Below are positions 1 through 9,984 of a stretch of DNA of 64,000 nt, in pieces. Under the pieces are notes generated by a model, which worked only from the letters and a program-made list of their open reading frames with translations, was not told the origin of the DNA and made no database searches. The first letter of the stretch is position 1, and every line of letters begins with the position of its first letter. A program made the translations under genes and the position numbers. Source of the DNA: Rhodotorula mucilaginosa (taxonomy: Eukaryota > Basidiomycota > Microbotryomycetes > Sporidiobolales > Sporidiobolaceae); assembly GCA_034406715.1 (NCBI GenBank), contig CP137864.1, positions 1,674,001 through 1,738,000 of the forward strand, in the 5' to 3' direction.

Positions 1-964
1 TCGGCCTCGTTCCACTCGACGACGAGCTCCTCGGTGCGGCTCGTCCTCACACCGCAAACAGCTCCCGAGTTCCGCATCCCGACCAACGAAGTCGCGGTCC
101 CGAATCGACCGTTCCACTCGCCCTTGTTGATGCAAAGTCAGTCCCTCCGCCCACCGTGGGAACCCGACCACGCGACCAACTCGTGCCGCCGGTGCGGCAA
201 ACACTTTTCGCTTCTGAACCGGAGGCATCACTGTCGTCGGTGCGGCCTCGTCGTCTGCGCGGCGTGCTCGCCACACACGGACCAGCTCGATCCGCGACAA
301 GTCGCGGTCGAACCGGGCAGTGTCGCCGACGATTCCCCTTGGCTCCTCGAGTCCCCGTTCGGATACCGCTATCGAACCTGCAACGAGTGTCACGCTGCAC
401 TCGCGCTCCACCCTCCTTCCTCGGATCAAGCCGGTCCCGCCTCGCTCCTCTCTCCTCAGGCCTTCTTCCCCGCCTTGCCTTCCCTGCCTGGATCTGCGGC
501 GCCCAGCGAAGCGGCTGCATCCGATGTCAGCGAGCTGGTCGAATGCCCCGTTTGCGGAGAAGCGCTCGCCCAGCTCGGGGAGAAGAGCCGGCAGGAGAAC
601 CACATCCGAGACTGTCTCGAGGCCGGTCGGGGATCAGTTTCATCGGGACGATACCTCGGTGAGTTGCGCGAAAGTATAGAGGATGAAAGAGAGTGTCTCT
701 GACCTTTCGTCTTTGACTGCAGTGTTCCGCCTTCCACCAGGCCCTCTCGTCGGCGAAGACTGCAACATCTGCTGGACAGAGTTTGAGGCGAGTATCGTTC
801 GAGTTGACCCTTTCAGATTGCAGCGCACGCGACTGACGCGTTGCAAGCAATAGGTTGGCGACAAGATGGCGCGCTTGGTCTGCCTATGTACTTTTCACGA
901 AAAGTGCCTCAGCGGCTGGCTCGCGCGAGGAAATTCATGTCCCGTTCACGCGATCCGTGACTAG
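1..964 (+). CDS. FYVE + RING zinc-finger ubiquitin ligase, PIB1-like (5' end outside window)
   Basis: The frame is open from base 1, so the true start probably lies to the left; an internal ATG is at 130. A FYVE finger is clear (RRHHCRRCG core with a CRRCG pair before it and a YRTCNECH pair at its end). A short CPVCG...H...C finger resembling UBZ4 follows, and after splicing a C-terminal RING reads CNICW ... CLCTFHEKCLSGWL ... CPVH, with His as last ligand. FYVE plus terminal RING is the architecture of yeast Pib1, an endosomal/vacuolar E3 ligase that binds PI3P. Intron 1 is 659-722 (GTGAGT...CAG, phase 1) and restores the frame exactly. Intron 2 ends at 853; its donor is uncertain (797 or 803). 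The stop is at 962-964. The function comes from domain order; the extra middle finger is what I see, and its ubiquitin binding is inference. Confidence 0.82.
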
Positions 965-1059
965 TCTTCCAAATCTTTAGAGACATGACATAGTAATGTT
1001 ACGATCAACAAGATGGACTTAAGAAGTGTCTACGGCACAGAGAATGTGTGACTCGAGAG

Positions 1060-4000
1060 TCAAGAAGGCGAGGATGGAGAGTCGATGACTTCGCCGCGCA
1101 GTGAGGCCGGCGGCGAGGGCGCCTCGACCGAGACGTGGGGTGCGCGCGGTGTCGATGAAGGCGGTTCAGCGCCAGGTGGAAGGCTGGGAGATGCGCCGGC
1201 GGCGGCTGGTCTTGGCCGAGGTTTGCGGACGACGGAGAAGCCCTTCTCGCCCGAGTCGGCTGCCGGCGCTTCGAACGGCGGCTCGTAAGGATCATCCGGG
1301 ACGTACCCGTCCGTGCCGACAGGACCATTCCGTGCTGCTGCTTGCCCTCCACCGAGCAGACCGAGCAGACCGCCGCGTTTCTTGCGTCCTCTTTGACCGC
1401 CCTCTGCCGTGTCCGAATCATCCGAGTCGTCGGAAAAGTCGTCGTCGCTATAGATGGGTTGACTCTTGAAGCGACCAAAGAAGCCGCCCTTGCGCGCCTG
1501 TCGAGCTCGCGCGCGAGTCGAGAGGCGACGGTTGTGCTCATCGTCGAGGCGACCGCCGGGCGAGACCACGTTGGACAGCAAAGCGGACGAGGACGGCAAG
1601 GTCAGGGACGGTCTCGAGGCTTGGCGCTGTGCGGGCGTCATCGCCTCGGCGCCGAATGCTCCCTGCGAAGCCCGCCTGGGCGCATACATGTCGGCGGACG
1701 AGACGGGCGGATAAGGCGGATAGGCGGTCTCGGCGTCTTTGGCGAGCTGGTATGGGTTGCTGTGAGTCGCTTTGCCGCCGCCGACGCGCGTGAACCCGGA
1801 GCTGGTCCCAGGAGGAGTGCGAGAACCGCCGCCCATGCCGACCACGGCGGGCGCGACGAGCGTCGCCGATGCCGCGGGCGTGGGTGCCGCGACGCTCAAC
1901 TCGCTGGACCATTGTTGGGGACCCGGTCGCAGGATCGGCCCGCTCGGCTGTACGCCAAGGTAGGGACCTCCTCCGGAGCGGGTTGAGGGGCTGTCCCAGC
2001 CGCGCGACGACATGGCGGACATGATGAAGCCGTCGTCGTCGATCAGGCCACTCGACGGGAACGGCGAATTCGTCGGCGTGAGCGAATGCGCAGATTCGAC
2101 CGCTCCTCCTGGATGTCCGGCTGGACGAACCGCGCTCGGCAGCATATAAGTGTGGGTATTGATACTCGCGTCGTCGTTGCCGTGCGCCACTCTTTCTCGA
2201 TGCAGGTTCCGCCGCCTTCGCTCTTCGATCGCCCTCCTGCGTGCAGCAGCAGACTGCGCGTTCGGCCGGTTCTGCCTCCGGTGCTTGTTGCTCCTTCCGC
2301 TGCCATGCCCGTTGAGTTTGCGAATCGCGCCGAAGAGGCCGCCACTCCGAGGACTGCGCGACTCGTCAAACGGCACGCCTCCGACGATGCGGATGCAGAG
2401 CTCGAGGAGCTTGCAAGCCACGACGAAGACGAACAAGAGCAAGACCAGGCCGGCGCATAGGAGGATGACGTAGGTGAGCCAAGACCCTGCCGAGGCGGAA
2501 ACGTCGACCGTCGGCGAGAGGACGACGAGGAGGACGGCGATGATGATTCGTGCGAGCGAGAGGAGGAAGGCGAGAGGTCCCATGGCCGAGTGGTCGCCCC
2601 ACGGCAACCACAACGAGGTGACGAGGGTGTGCGCCACTTCGCAGATGAGGATGACGGCGGCCTGGGCGGTGCCGGTCGATTGCGCAGCGCCAATCACGAC
2701 GCCGTTGATGAGGTTCGAGGCGAAGGTGACGAGGGGGAAGAGCACGCACTCGTCCGAGTAGGAGTTGTAGAGGGGACCGAAGGCGAGGAGGGTCGGCAAG
2801 TGGGTGTACAGCTTCCGAGCGGTTCGGACGTGCAACTGCCAGATGAGATAGACCGGAGCTGCGACGCACACGACCGCGAGCGTGACCACCGCGAGGGCGA
2901 ACCGGGTCGTCGAAGAAGTCGAGTAGAGCGTGCATTGGTAGGTCGAAAAGAGAGTGAGTGGGAGGTGGAAGAAGAGGAGAACGCGCACGAGATTGCCGTG
3001 TGCGTGCGCGAAGTGGAGTCTCCAGATCGGAAGTCGCAGCGCGGGGGCGTCTGGCGTCGGCTCGCCGTCCCGTTCGAGAAATTGATCGTCTGCAAAGTCG
3101 CCACTTTCGAGATAACGACCGAGCGTGCCGTCAGAGCGTCGGTCGCCGCCGCGTGGGCCGTCGGGCGGAGAGGACTCTTTGTGAAGAGACGGCTCGAGTG
3201 CTTCGTCGTGCTCGAACCCTGCGAGCTTGTCGACTGGCGACGAGTGGGCAGATGACTCACGTCGGACGGGCAGGACAGCGTCAATCAGGGTGTTCAGGCC
3301 GAAGAGGACGAGCTGCAGGCCGAGCACAGCGGCGCAGATGGCGAAAAAAGTAAAGGCACAGGTGGCCCACACGTCCTGATGCCGAACCCCGATCATACGC
3401 GACCACCGCTCGATTCCGTCCGCGTCCGGATCGAGGTCGAGGAGGACGTTCGGCAAAGTCCGGTCCAGGTACAGCGGCGAGGTCGGAGTGCGATATTGAC
3501 CGTCAAAGGTTGACGGTAGAGTGTCGTTCTCGGGAAGGACAGGGAGAGCCGGCGTCGTAAAGCTGAGCGAGTTGTTGTAAACTAGGTTCGTCCACGCTGC
3601 CTGCTTAAAGACCGGATCTGCAGGAGACTGTCGTAAGTTCAATTTGCTCAAGAGAAGGAAAGCAACGTCGAGCGTACATGCGAAGCCGGGCCATTCGACG
3701 GCGACAGTGCCGCTCAAAGAGAACCACGCGATGAGGGTAAAGATCTCGCGCAATTCGGCGGTGACGAAGCGGCGCAAACTCGCGCTCGCGACGACTTGCT
3801 TGCCGGCCCATGCGTCAAAGTAGATCGTGCGCCACATGCCGCGGCGAGACGAGCTCCCTCGTGCCGTGAGCATGAGCGTCAGGGAGGAGGCAAGTTGCGT
3901 TTCGTTGTCGTGCAGCCAAGTCGTGTACGCGGCGTAGAACCGACCGAGGTAGTACAGCACTGCATATAGTGCGATGAGGCCGATGATGACTGTGGAGATG

Positions 4001-4746
4001 TTACGGTTAGCACCAAGTTCACATGCTGAAAGCGGCAAGCGAAGACGACTTTTGCGAGAGGAAAAGAAAGACTCACGGTAATGGACGATGGCGTAGGCAA
4101 AGTAGTCGGGGTAGTAAGGCGTGAAGGAGAGGTCGTAACACGCGAGTTGAAGCGCGGGATTGGACGAGTCGAGCGCGACGAGGTTCGTGTTGATGGTCGT
4201 CAGCGGGTAGGAGCTCGCGAGCGGGATGGCGAAGCCGAGCGCGACCGGGCCAGAGTACGGGCAACCGGAATCGCCGACAAAGGCCGAACCGTTCGAGGTC
4301 GTCCCCATTCGGCCTTCTGAAGTCCGGATGGCCGAGCATAGCGAGCTGCGGTTCTGCGCGACGTCGAACGAGAGGACTTTGGACTCGAGGACGAGCGTCG
4401 ACAGCAAGCCGGTCTCGTTGCTGTACCCGGCGCTCTCGGCCTCGACGTTTCCCGTCATGACCACGCGCAAGACGTCCCCTGTGCCTGCGAGGATGGCTCC
4501 GTCCTGGTTGCGGATCGGCGACGGGAGAGCCGAGAGATTGACGCCGCTCGCATGTTGCCCAAGATGGAGCTGACCCTGGTCGAACTGGGCGTAGAGGTCG
4601 GACAGACGTAGCTGTTGATTGACCGGCGCTGTCGCTTCCCCCTGCGGCAGGCACGACGTGAAGCGAGTTGCGTGAAGGACTTGGCCGTTTGTCGCGATCG
4701 CAGCACCGACCGCCAAAACAGCGACCGCCGCACCGGTCGGCCACAT
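1060..4746 (-). CDS. TRP-like channel/flavin-carrier family membrane protein with ML-like lumenal domain
   Basis: One continuous frame of 1228 codons starts at ATG 4746. It begins with a hydrophobic segment (AAVAVLAVGAAIA), then a cysteine-containing extracytosolic domain of about 200 residues of the ML-like type, then about nine membrane helices (for example VIIGLIALYAVLYYLG, LARIIIAVLLVVLS, VILLCAGLVLLLFVFVVA), and a long low-complexity, acidic and basic cytosolic tail. This order matches the fungal FLC1-3/Pkd2 TRP-like family, which acts in calcium homeostasis, FAD transport and cell-wall integrity; which role applies here is unknown. Two segments look like introns that keep the frame: 3990-4076 (87 nt, GTGAGT, GCTAAC, CACAG) and about 3618-3677 (60 nt). 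Removing both gives about 1179 residues. The gene is divergent from homoserine dehydrogenase and convergent with the FYVE-RING gene. Confidence is high for the family and moderate for the exact exons. Confidence 0.75.
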   Translation of the reverse strand: MWPTGAAVAVLAVGAAIATNGQVLHATRFTSCLPQGEATAPVNQQLRLSDLYAQFDQGQLHLGQHASGVNLSALPSPIRNQDGAILAGTGDVLRVVMTGNVEAESAGYSNETGLLSTLVLESKVLSFDVAQNRSSLCSAIRTSEGRMGTTSNGSAFVGDSGCPYSGPVALGFAIPLASSYPLTTINTNLVALDSSNPALQLACYDLSFTPYYPDYFAYAIVHYRESFFSSRKSRLRLPLSACELGANRNISTVIIGLIALYAVLYYLGRFYAAYTTWLHDNETQLASSLTLMLTARGSSSRRGMWRTIYFDAWAGKQVVASASLRRFVTAELREIFTLIAWFSLSGTVAVEWPGFACTLDVAFLLLSKLNLRQSPADPVFKQAAWTNLVYNNSLSFTTPALPVLPENDTLPSTFDGQYRTPTSPLYLDRTLPNVLLDLDPDADGIERWSRMIGVRHQDVWATCAFTFFAICAAVLGLQLVLFGLNTLIDAVLPVRRESSAHSSPVDKLAGFEHDEALEPSLHKESSPPDGPRGGDRRSDGTLGRYLESGDFADDQFLERDGEPTPDAPALRLPIWRLHFAHAHGNLVRVLLFFHLPLTLFSTYQCTLYSTSSTTRFALAVVTLAVVCVAAPVYLIWQLHVRTARKLYTHLPTLLAFGPLYNSYSDECVLFPLVTFASNLINGVVIGAAQSTGTAQAAVILICEVAHTLVTSLWLPWGDHSAMGPLAFLLSLARIIIAVLLVVLSPTVDVSASAGSWLTYVILLCAGLVLLLFVFVVACKLLELCIRIVGGVPFDESRSPRSGGLFGAIRKLNGHGSGRSNKHRRQNRPNAQSAAARRRAIEERRRRNLHRERVAHGNDDASINTHTYMLPSAVRPAGHPGGAVESAHSLTPTNSPFPSSGLIDDDGFIMSAMSSRGWDSPSTRSGGGPYLGVQPSGPILRPGPQQWSSELSVAAPTPAASATLVAPAVVGMGGGSRTPPGTSSGFTRVGGGKATHSNPYQLAKDAETAYPPYPPVSSADMYAPRRASQGAFGAEAMTPAQRQASRPSLTLPSSSALLSNVVSPGGRLDDEHNRRLSTRARARQARKGGFFGRFKSQPIYSDDDFSDDSDDSDTAEGGQRGRKKRGGLLGLLGGGQAAARNGPVGTDGYVPDDPYEPPFEAPAADSGEKGFSVVRKPRPRPAAAGASPSLPPGAEPPSSTPRAPHVSVEAPSPPASLRGEVIDSPSSPS

Positions 4747-5120
4747 AAATCGGGATTCGGATATGACTGTGCTCTGCGCTGTCGGCCGTCACCGCATCTC
4801 TGCTTCGGATGCAGTGTAGCGTCTGTTGCAGCAGCCTTTGCGCGGCTCCGATGACATGGTCGACGCTTCCGCGTGAGCGGGCATTTTCGTTGTCCGCTGA
4901 CCAGTAACCTCCGTTCGCACATAGAGAGTGAGTCAGTACGGCGAAGGTATCCATGCGTTTGCGAAAGTGCGTCCACAGCGAGACATTCGCGCTCCGGCAA
5001 GGGAACTTGTGCTTTCCGGCGCTTTCCGGCGCTTTCCGCCCAGCTGTCTGCGAGGGCTTGACTGCGCCCGGAATGCTCTGTATGGCTAAGTGATCACATC
5101 GCTGATTTGGGCACTCCATA
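4747..5120. promoter_or_regulatory. Divergent promoter region, TRP-like gene (-) / homoserine dehydrogenase (+)
   Basis: 374 bases lie between the two start codons. Apart from the small tandem repeat listed separately I see no coding signal and no obvious TATA element. Confidence 0.5.
5011..5040. repeat. Three tandem copies of a 10-base unit
   Basis: The unit GCTTTCCGGC occurs three times end to end; the last copy differs at the ninth base pair step (GCTTTCCGCC). It lies about 80 bases before the homoserine dehydrogenase start and 265 bases before the TRP-like start, inside their shared upstream region. Confidence 0.85.
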
Positions 5121-6494
5121 GTGCCCCCGGTCGGAATCGCCCTCGTCGGTCCCGGTCTGGTCGGCCGGCTCGTCCTCGAGCAGTTCGCAGCTCCCGCGCT
5201 ACGCGCTCACTTTAGGATCATCAGCATTTCCAACTCTCGCTATACCATCTTTGACGATCAGTCAGGGGCGTCTTCCGGCGAAACGACATACGAACGATTG
5301 CTCGAAGCGCTACCCCCCTCGTCTCGGGCGCCGAGTGGCAAAGCTACCGAAACATCAATACACGAGCTCGCGCCGGCCGAACTCGTCGATGCTCTCGCGA
5401 AGCGAGCCAAGCAGAGCGGATCGCACATCATCCTCGTCGACTGCACAGCTTCCGACGCCCTGCCCAGGGTGTACGCGAAAGCCTTGCTCGCCGGACTTTC
5501 CGTCGTCACGCCGAACAAGGTCGCTCCCGCCGGTCCTCAAGAGCTGTACCAGCCGATCGCAGAAGCGCAGCAGAGCGCTGGCGCCGGCTTGTTCTACTGC
5601 GAAGGCGCATGTGGCGCCGGTCTGCCCGTCTTGTCGACTCTGGCCGACCTCGTCCGAACAGACGACGAGATCATCAAGATCGAAGCCGTCTTGAGCGGCA
5701 CACTCTCGTACATCTTGAATCGATTCTCACCAGTGCAAGGTCCGCGGACAGGAGGACCAGCTCTGCGATTTAGCGAAATCGTCCGTTCCGCTCATCGAGA
5801 TGGCCACACCGTGAGTATTCTTTTTCGTGCCGATTCAGAGTCGAGACGTCTTTCCTAAGAGAGTTTGCTGTCGTCACACAGGAACCTCATCCAGCAGAAG
5901 ACTTGTCGGGACGCGACGTTGCCCGCAAACTCACAATCCTGGCCCGGTTTTCCGAACCCTCCACCTCCACTGCTGCCACTCCCGCCACGGGCCATGTCCT
6001 AGATCTTCCGGACGGCGCCGCATCCGTATCCACGCAATCCCTGATCCCGGAGCAGCTGGTCGATGTCCGAGACCCGAACGCGTTTGTCGACGGCCTGGCC
6101 GAGCACGACGCGCATTTTGAGCGCGTGAGGTCCGCAGCGCAGGCGGCGGGCAGGGTCTTGCGCTATGCCGGCGTGCTGGATATAGAGCGTGGAACGATCG
6201 AATGCGCACTACAGCAGTGAGTTGGCACACTTGCAAGCAGAGCGGACTTTGCTGCTGCTTGTCCCGATCAGAGCCTGTCGCTGACCCTTTCTCCGACGCA
6301 CCAGATTCGCGCCGGATCACCCTTTCGCATCTCTTTCGGGATCGCACCTCTCCTTGGCCATCTTCACCAAGCGATACAAGGATCGCCCGCTCGTCATCCA
6401 GGGTCCAGGATACCCCGTCGAGGTGACTGCATCGGCCGTCGTCGCGGATGCGATCAGGGTGGCTGAACGCTACGGGCATAGCTTTGGCCTGTAG
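5121..6494 (+). CDS. HOM6: Homoserine dehydrogenase
   Basis: This enzyme reduces aspartate semialdehyde to homoserine with NAD(P)H, the branch point to threonine and methionine. The N-terminus has the Rossmann glycine motif (GIALVGPGLVGRLVLEQF). VVTPNKVAP, CEGACGAGLPV and SGTLSYILNRF are family signatures, and the C-terminal exon gives HPFASLSGS, TKRY and PLVIQGPG. Exons are 5121-5810, 5882-6216 and 6305-6494. They join with matching phases to 1215 nt (404 residues), the usual fungal length; the first junction rebuilds GHT/EPHPAEDLSGRDVARK. Donors are GTGAGT in both introns. The gene is convergent with the MDR oxidoreductase, with 123 bases between the stops. Nothing is unusual in it. Confidence 0.96.
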
Positions 6495-6617
6495 AGTCGA
6501 CTTGCAAACTCGAATTCTCTCCGCTGTCTCTGCATAATAAGACCTTTGTCGTGGTGACGACGGATTTGATCTTGAGCGCCTTGCAACAAAGAAATTCCCT
6601 ACATATCGGATACAAAC

Positions 6618-7931
6618 CTATTCGAGTGAGATGACAGCCTTTCCAAAGTTGCGTCCTTCCAGCATGTCGAGGAACGCCTCGCCGTTGTCGATGCCCTTTA
6701 TGATGTGTTCCTTGATCCTGAACGGAGGAGAGAGAAAGAGCGAGATCAACATCCGTGCTTCCTCCGACGAGCGGTTTCGCGAGCGCTTTGCTAGCACTTA
6801 CTTGATCTCGCCACTCTTGACCAGAGGCGGCATCTTTTCGTTGAACTCGTCTTGCGGGAATTGGCTGACGATGAAGCCTTCGTGGCGGAGGCTCTTGGTG
6901 ACAATTGCGGCCGTGTTCTTGACTCCGTACTTTTTCTCCTCGGGCAGGTTGTATTGACTGATGGCGCCGCAGGCGATGATGCGGCCTTTTTGCTTGATGG
7001 TGTTGTACACAATGTCGAGCGTCTCGCCGCCGACGTTGTCCCTGTGGTCCTCGTCGTCAACCCACTGGTAAGAGTAAAGGACGCGAAAGCAGATCGGACA
7101 CACCAGAAAATGTCCGGAGGGTGTTGTTCCAAGATCTTCTGCGTGGACTCGGTCTTGTCTGCGCGACGGGATTAGCTGTGTGAGTGGCGCTCGACAGCGT
7201 AGCGAGCGCCAGCCGCTTGCAAAGGTTCGTCGCCAGAACGCACAGTTGAACGCGACGTCGTAGCCAATCTCCTTCAGGAAGGCGACCTTCTCGTCGGTAC
7301 CAGCTGATCCAATAGTGAAGAGTCCGTCGCGCTTGGCGAGCTGTCCTACGATCTGACCAACTGCTCCCGAGGCGGCAGAGACTGCGCGCGCGAGTTTGGC
7401 AGAGCCGGTCAGTATGGCAGCGTGGGGGAGCCTGCACAGATACGCACCAAAGATGGTCTCGCCCTTCTTGGGCTTGCCGATGTCGTACAATCCAATCCAG
7501 GCGGTGGCACCGGGCATGCCGGCCGCGCCGACCAGGGTCGTCCAAGGCAGCTGTTCCTTGTTCTCGATCACCCGGCCAATCTTGACCAGCGCGGGGGGTA
7601 CGACGGCGTACTCGGCGAGGTCGAACAAGCCTTTGAAGATCTGGCCGGGCTTGATGGACGGGTCGTCGGATCGGAGGACGACGCCGACGCCGAGGGTCAC
7701 GATCGGCTTGTTAAGTTCGAACGGCTGGTTGTACGACTTGATCGCCGGATCGCGGAGACGTCCTCGCATGTATGGGTCGAGCGAGAGAGCCTTGGACTGA
7801 ACGAGGATGCCACCGTTGAGCGGTACGTTGTCGGCGTCGAAGTTGTCGTCAACGACGCGCTGGAGCGTCTCGCCCGGGACGGGAGCGCCGTGAGGCGGTT
7901 TCTTGTAGTAGAGCGCAGCGTTCGAGACCAT
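6618..7931 (-). CDS. MDR-family NADP-dependent alkenal/enone oxidoreductase
   Basis: This is a medium-chain dehydrogenase/reductase of the zinc-free leukotriene-B4-dehydrogenase/prostaglandin-reductase subfamily, which reduces alpha,beta-unsaturated aldehydes and ketones with NADPH. Visible are NGGILVQSKALSLDPYMRGR near residue 40, the nucleotide-binding VSAASGAVGQIVGQLAK, DNVGGETLD, and RHEGFIVSQF. I place the start at ATG 7931 (MVSNAALYYKK), because the in-frame stretch upstream to 8156 does not look conserved. Four introns are needed. One (about 63-66 nt, inside IF/VSAASG) keeps the frame open. Another begins after FN and rejoins as FNYKTESTQ; a third rejoins as DIFWDNVGGETLD. The last exon encodes HIIKGIDNGEAFLDMLEGRN and ends at 6618. 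The gene is divergent from the NTF2-like gene. Confidence 0.88.
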
Positions 7932-8333
7932 GGCGGGCGTGTATGAGCGAGGTAGATGAGCAGCAAAGCCGTCTGCTGGGTGTGTAAGCAAAGGAAAGAG
8001 TGACTTAGCCGGTGTTGCGGAGAAGGTGCGCTCGGCGACCTTATCAATTCGGTCACGTGATTTGCTGACGTGCTTGACCGCCCGCGCCTCCCCTCGAGCA
8101 CAAGGACGGCCTCGGGATGCGCATGTCGAAGCTGCCTCGTCGACTATACCGCCCACCGAGCGCCAGGATCATACTACAGCTTACTAAACAGACAGTCTTA
8201 TATACCTGCCGCGCGAACCCGTCCCCCTCCTCGAGCACGACTCGAACGGCTTGCTCGCCCATCTTCTTGTTGACGTCGACTCCCGTCTCGGACGACCAGC
8301 CCACTCCGACCACCGCTCGACCCGCTCGCGTGG
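7932..8333. promoter_or_regulatory. Divergent promoter region, MDR gene (-) / NTF2-like gene (+)
   Basis: About 400 bases separate the two chosen starts. A TATATA-containing stretch lies near 8200 (CTTATATACC). The minus-strand frame stays open to 8156 but does not look conserved, so I treat it as 5' UTR. Confidence 0.4.
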
Positions 8334-9747
8334 ATGCCGTCGCTCTCTCGCGCGCCTTCCTTTACGGCAGCAAGTTCAGGGAGCGCGCCGTCACCGCGGC
8401 AGCGCAGAGGTTCGCGCCCCGTCCCCCTCTCGATGGCGATGCCGCCGCCCGCACCGACCGCGTTCGGCGACTCGGAACCCGTACTCGCACACGATATGGT
8501 CGACGTCGGGACTGCGGTGGATTTGTTTGACGATGGCGGTAGCGTACAGAGTCCTCCGCTCACGGCGGGCTACTTCCGGAAAGCCGTCTGCCGCGTGCAC
8601 GATGTCCTCTACGGCGGCCGGGGCAAGGACAGGATCGAGATCGACCACGTCGTGCGCGAACTCTACGATACAGGATCCAGTGAGTCCCGTATACCGTGAA
8701 CGTGTCCAGGCGAGGAAGTGAGGTGTGGTGCTGATCCGTCGGCGATCCCGCGCAGTCTTCGAGAACCCGCTCACCCTCGCTCGCGGTAAGACCGCCATCG
8801 CCGACATGTTTGCGCTCCTCAGCCTGGTCCCGGGGACCATGTGGAGCGAGATGGGAGACATGACGCACTCGCAATCCGCGTTCGACGGGAACTGCCTCGT
8901 CGTCTTTTCGCACACCCTCCACATTTCGCTCCTGTCCTTCCTGGACCGAGAGAACGCTCCTACGTATCTCGGAGGGGGTCACGGCGCTTCAACGGCAACC
9001 ACGGCGGGTGGATGCCCCCCAACGACCCCGTCTCGACAACGGAGCCACTCGTTCTTTTCGCTCCCCGGAACCCCTTATCCTCTCACGCCTTCGGTCCACT
9101 GCGGCGATGAGACCGGCTCCGAAGGCGCTCACAGCCCGGGCATCTTTAGCAAAACGTACGCCTCGATGACGACGCGCGACCGCTGGCCGGCCGCGTCCCT
9201 CCTGCGCGCTCTGAGCCCGCGGTCGATCGCCTCGTCGCTCGCGACTGTGCACCTCAAGCTCCACACTCGCCTGCTCTTCAACGAGGAAGGGCGCATCATC
9301 TCGCACGAGGACACGTGGGGCCTCAAGGAGATTGTCGAGGGCGTCTTTCCCCTCGGCGCGCACCTCTACGCGATCAACCGACAAGGCCTCGGCTGGTTCG
9401 CGAGCATCGCGTCGCGGATCCTCGTCCCGAAACCGCTCGATCCGGGTGTCCCAACGTCTTCTCCCGCGGGATCTGCAGCAGCAGCAGAGCTGGAATCTGC
9501 TACGGCACCCAGGAAGCTGACCGACTCGACCTGGCCGGCGCGCCGCAGCGAGTTTACGCTGTCGTCGACCGCGACGGAAGAAAGCCTCGCGCGGTACCAC
9601 CAGGCGCTGATGATGTCGTCGCCGCACCGCAAGCTCATGAACCCGTTCCCAACCTACACCCCGGACGGAGTCGAGCCTGCCGGCGCTGCTCTCGGCCTCG
9701 ATGTCGGCGAACGGGCCAAGCCAACAACGATGGCGGACGACGAGTGA
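8334..9747 (+). CDS. Putative NTF2-like (SnoaL-like) fold protein
   Basis: There are two exons, 8334-8679 and 8756-9747, joined in phase 1 across a GTGAGT...CGCAG intron, giving 445 residues; a second ATG at 8433 is an alternative start. The region HVVRELYDTGSIFENPLT followed by ARGKTAIADMFALLSLV and later HTRLLFNEEGRIISHEDTWG resembles fungal NTF2-like proteins: an early aromatic/FENP turn, then a beta-rich half with HED. It ends with GAHLYAINRQGLGWFASIASR and a low-complexity tail. Residues about 190-250 look like a disordered insertion. The fold assignment is by eye and only moderate; no substrate or role can be read from it. Whether it is an enzyme is unknown. Confidence 0.6.
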
Positions 9748-9984
9748 CCCGTCTGCCTGTATAAACCTCTTCTTGCCCCTTGATCCGGATCCTAGAAGTG
9801 CCGTTCATCTTGTCTCTATATCTGTTGCTACACATGTCAATACGAACCCCTTTGTACCCGTGACTGTTTGACTGCGGCGAGTCGAGTCATCTCGTCGCGG
9901 AAGCTTCGCCTCGAGATCAACGTCACATCCGCACACCTGCCCACGCCCCAGGGGACAGCACAGACTAGGGAACACGATCAGGCA

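Noticed and set aside
7932-8156. N-terminal extension of the MDR gene (possible mitochondrial presequence)
   Set aside because: The frame is open but lacks an organised amphipathic helix, and the conserved start MVSNAALYYKK matches the family.
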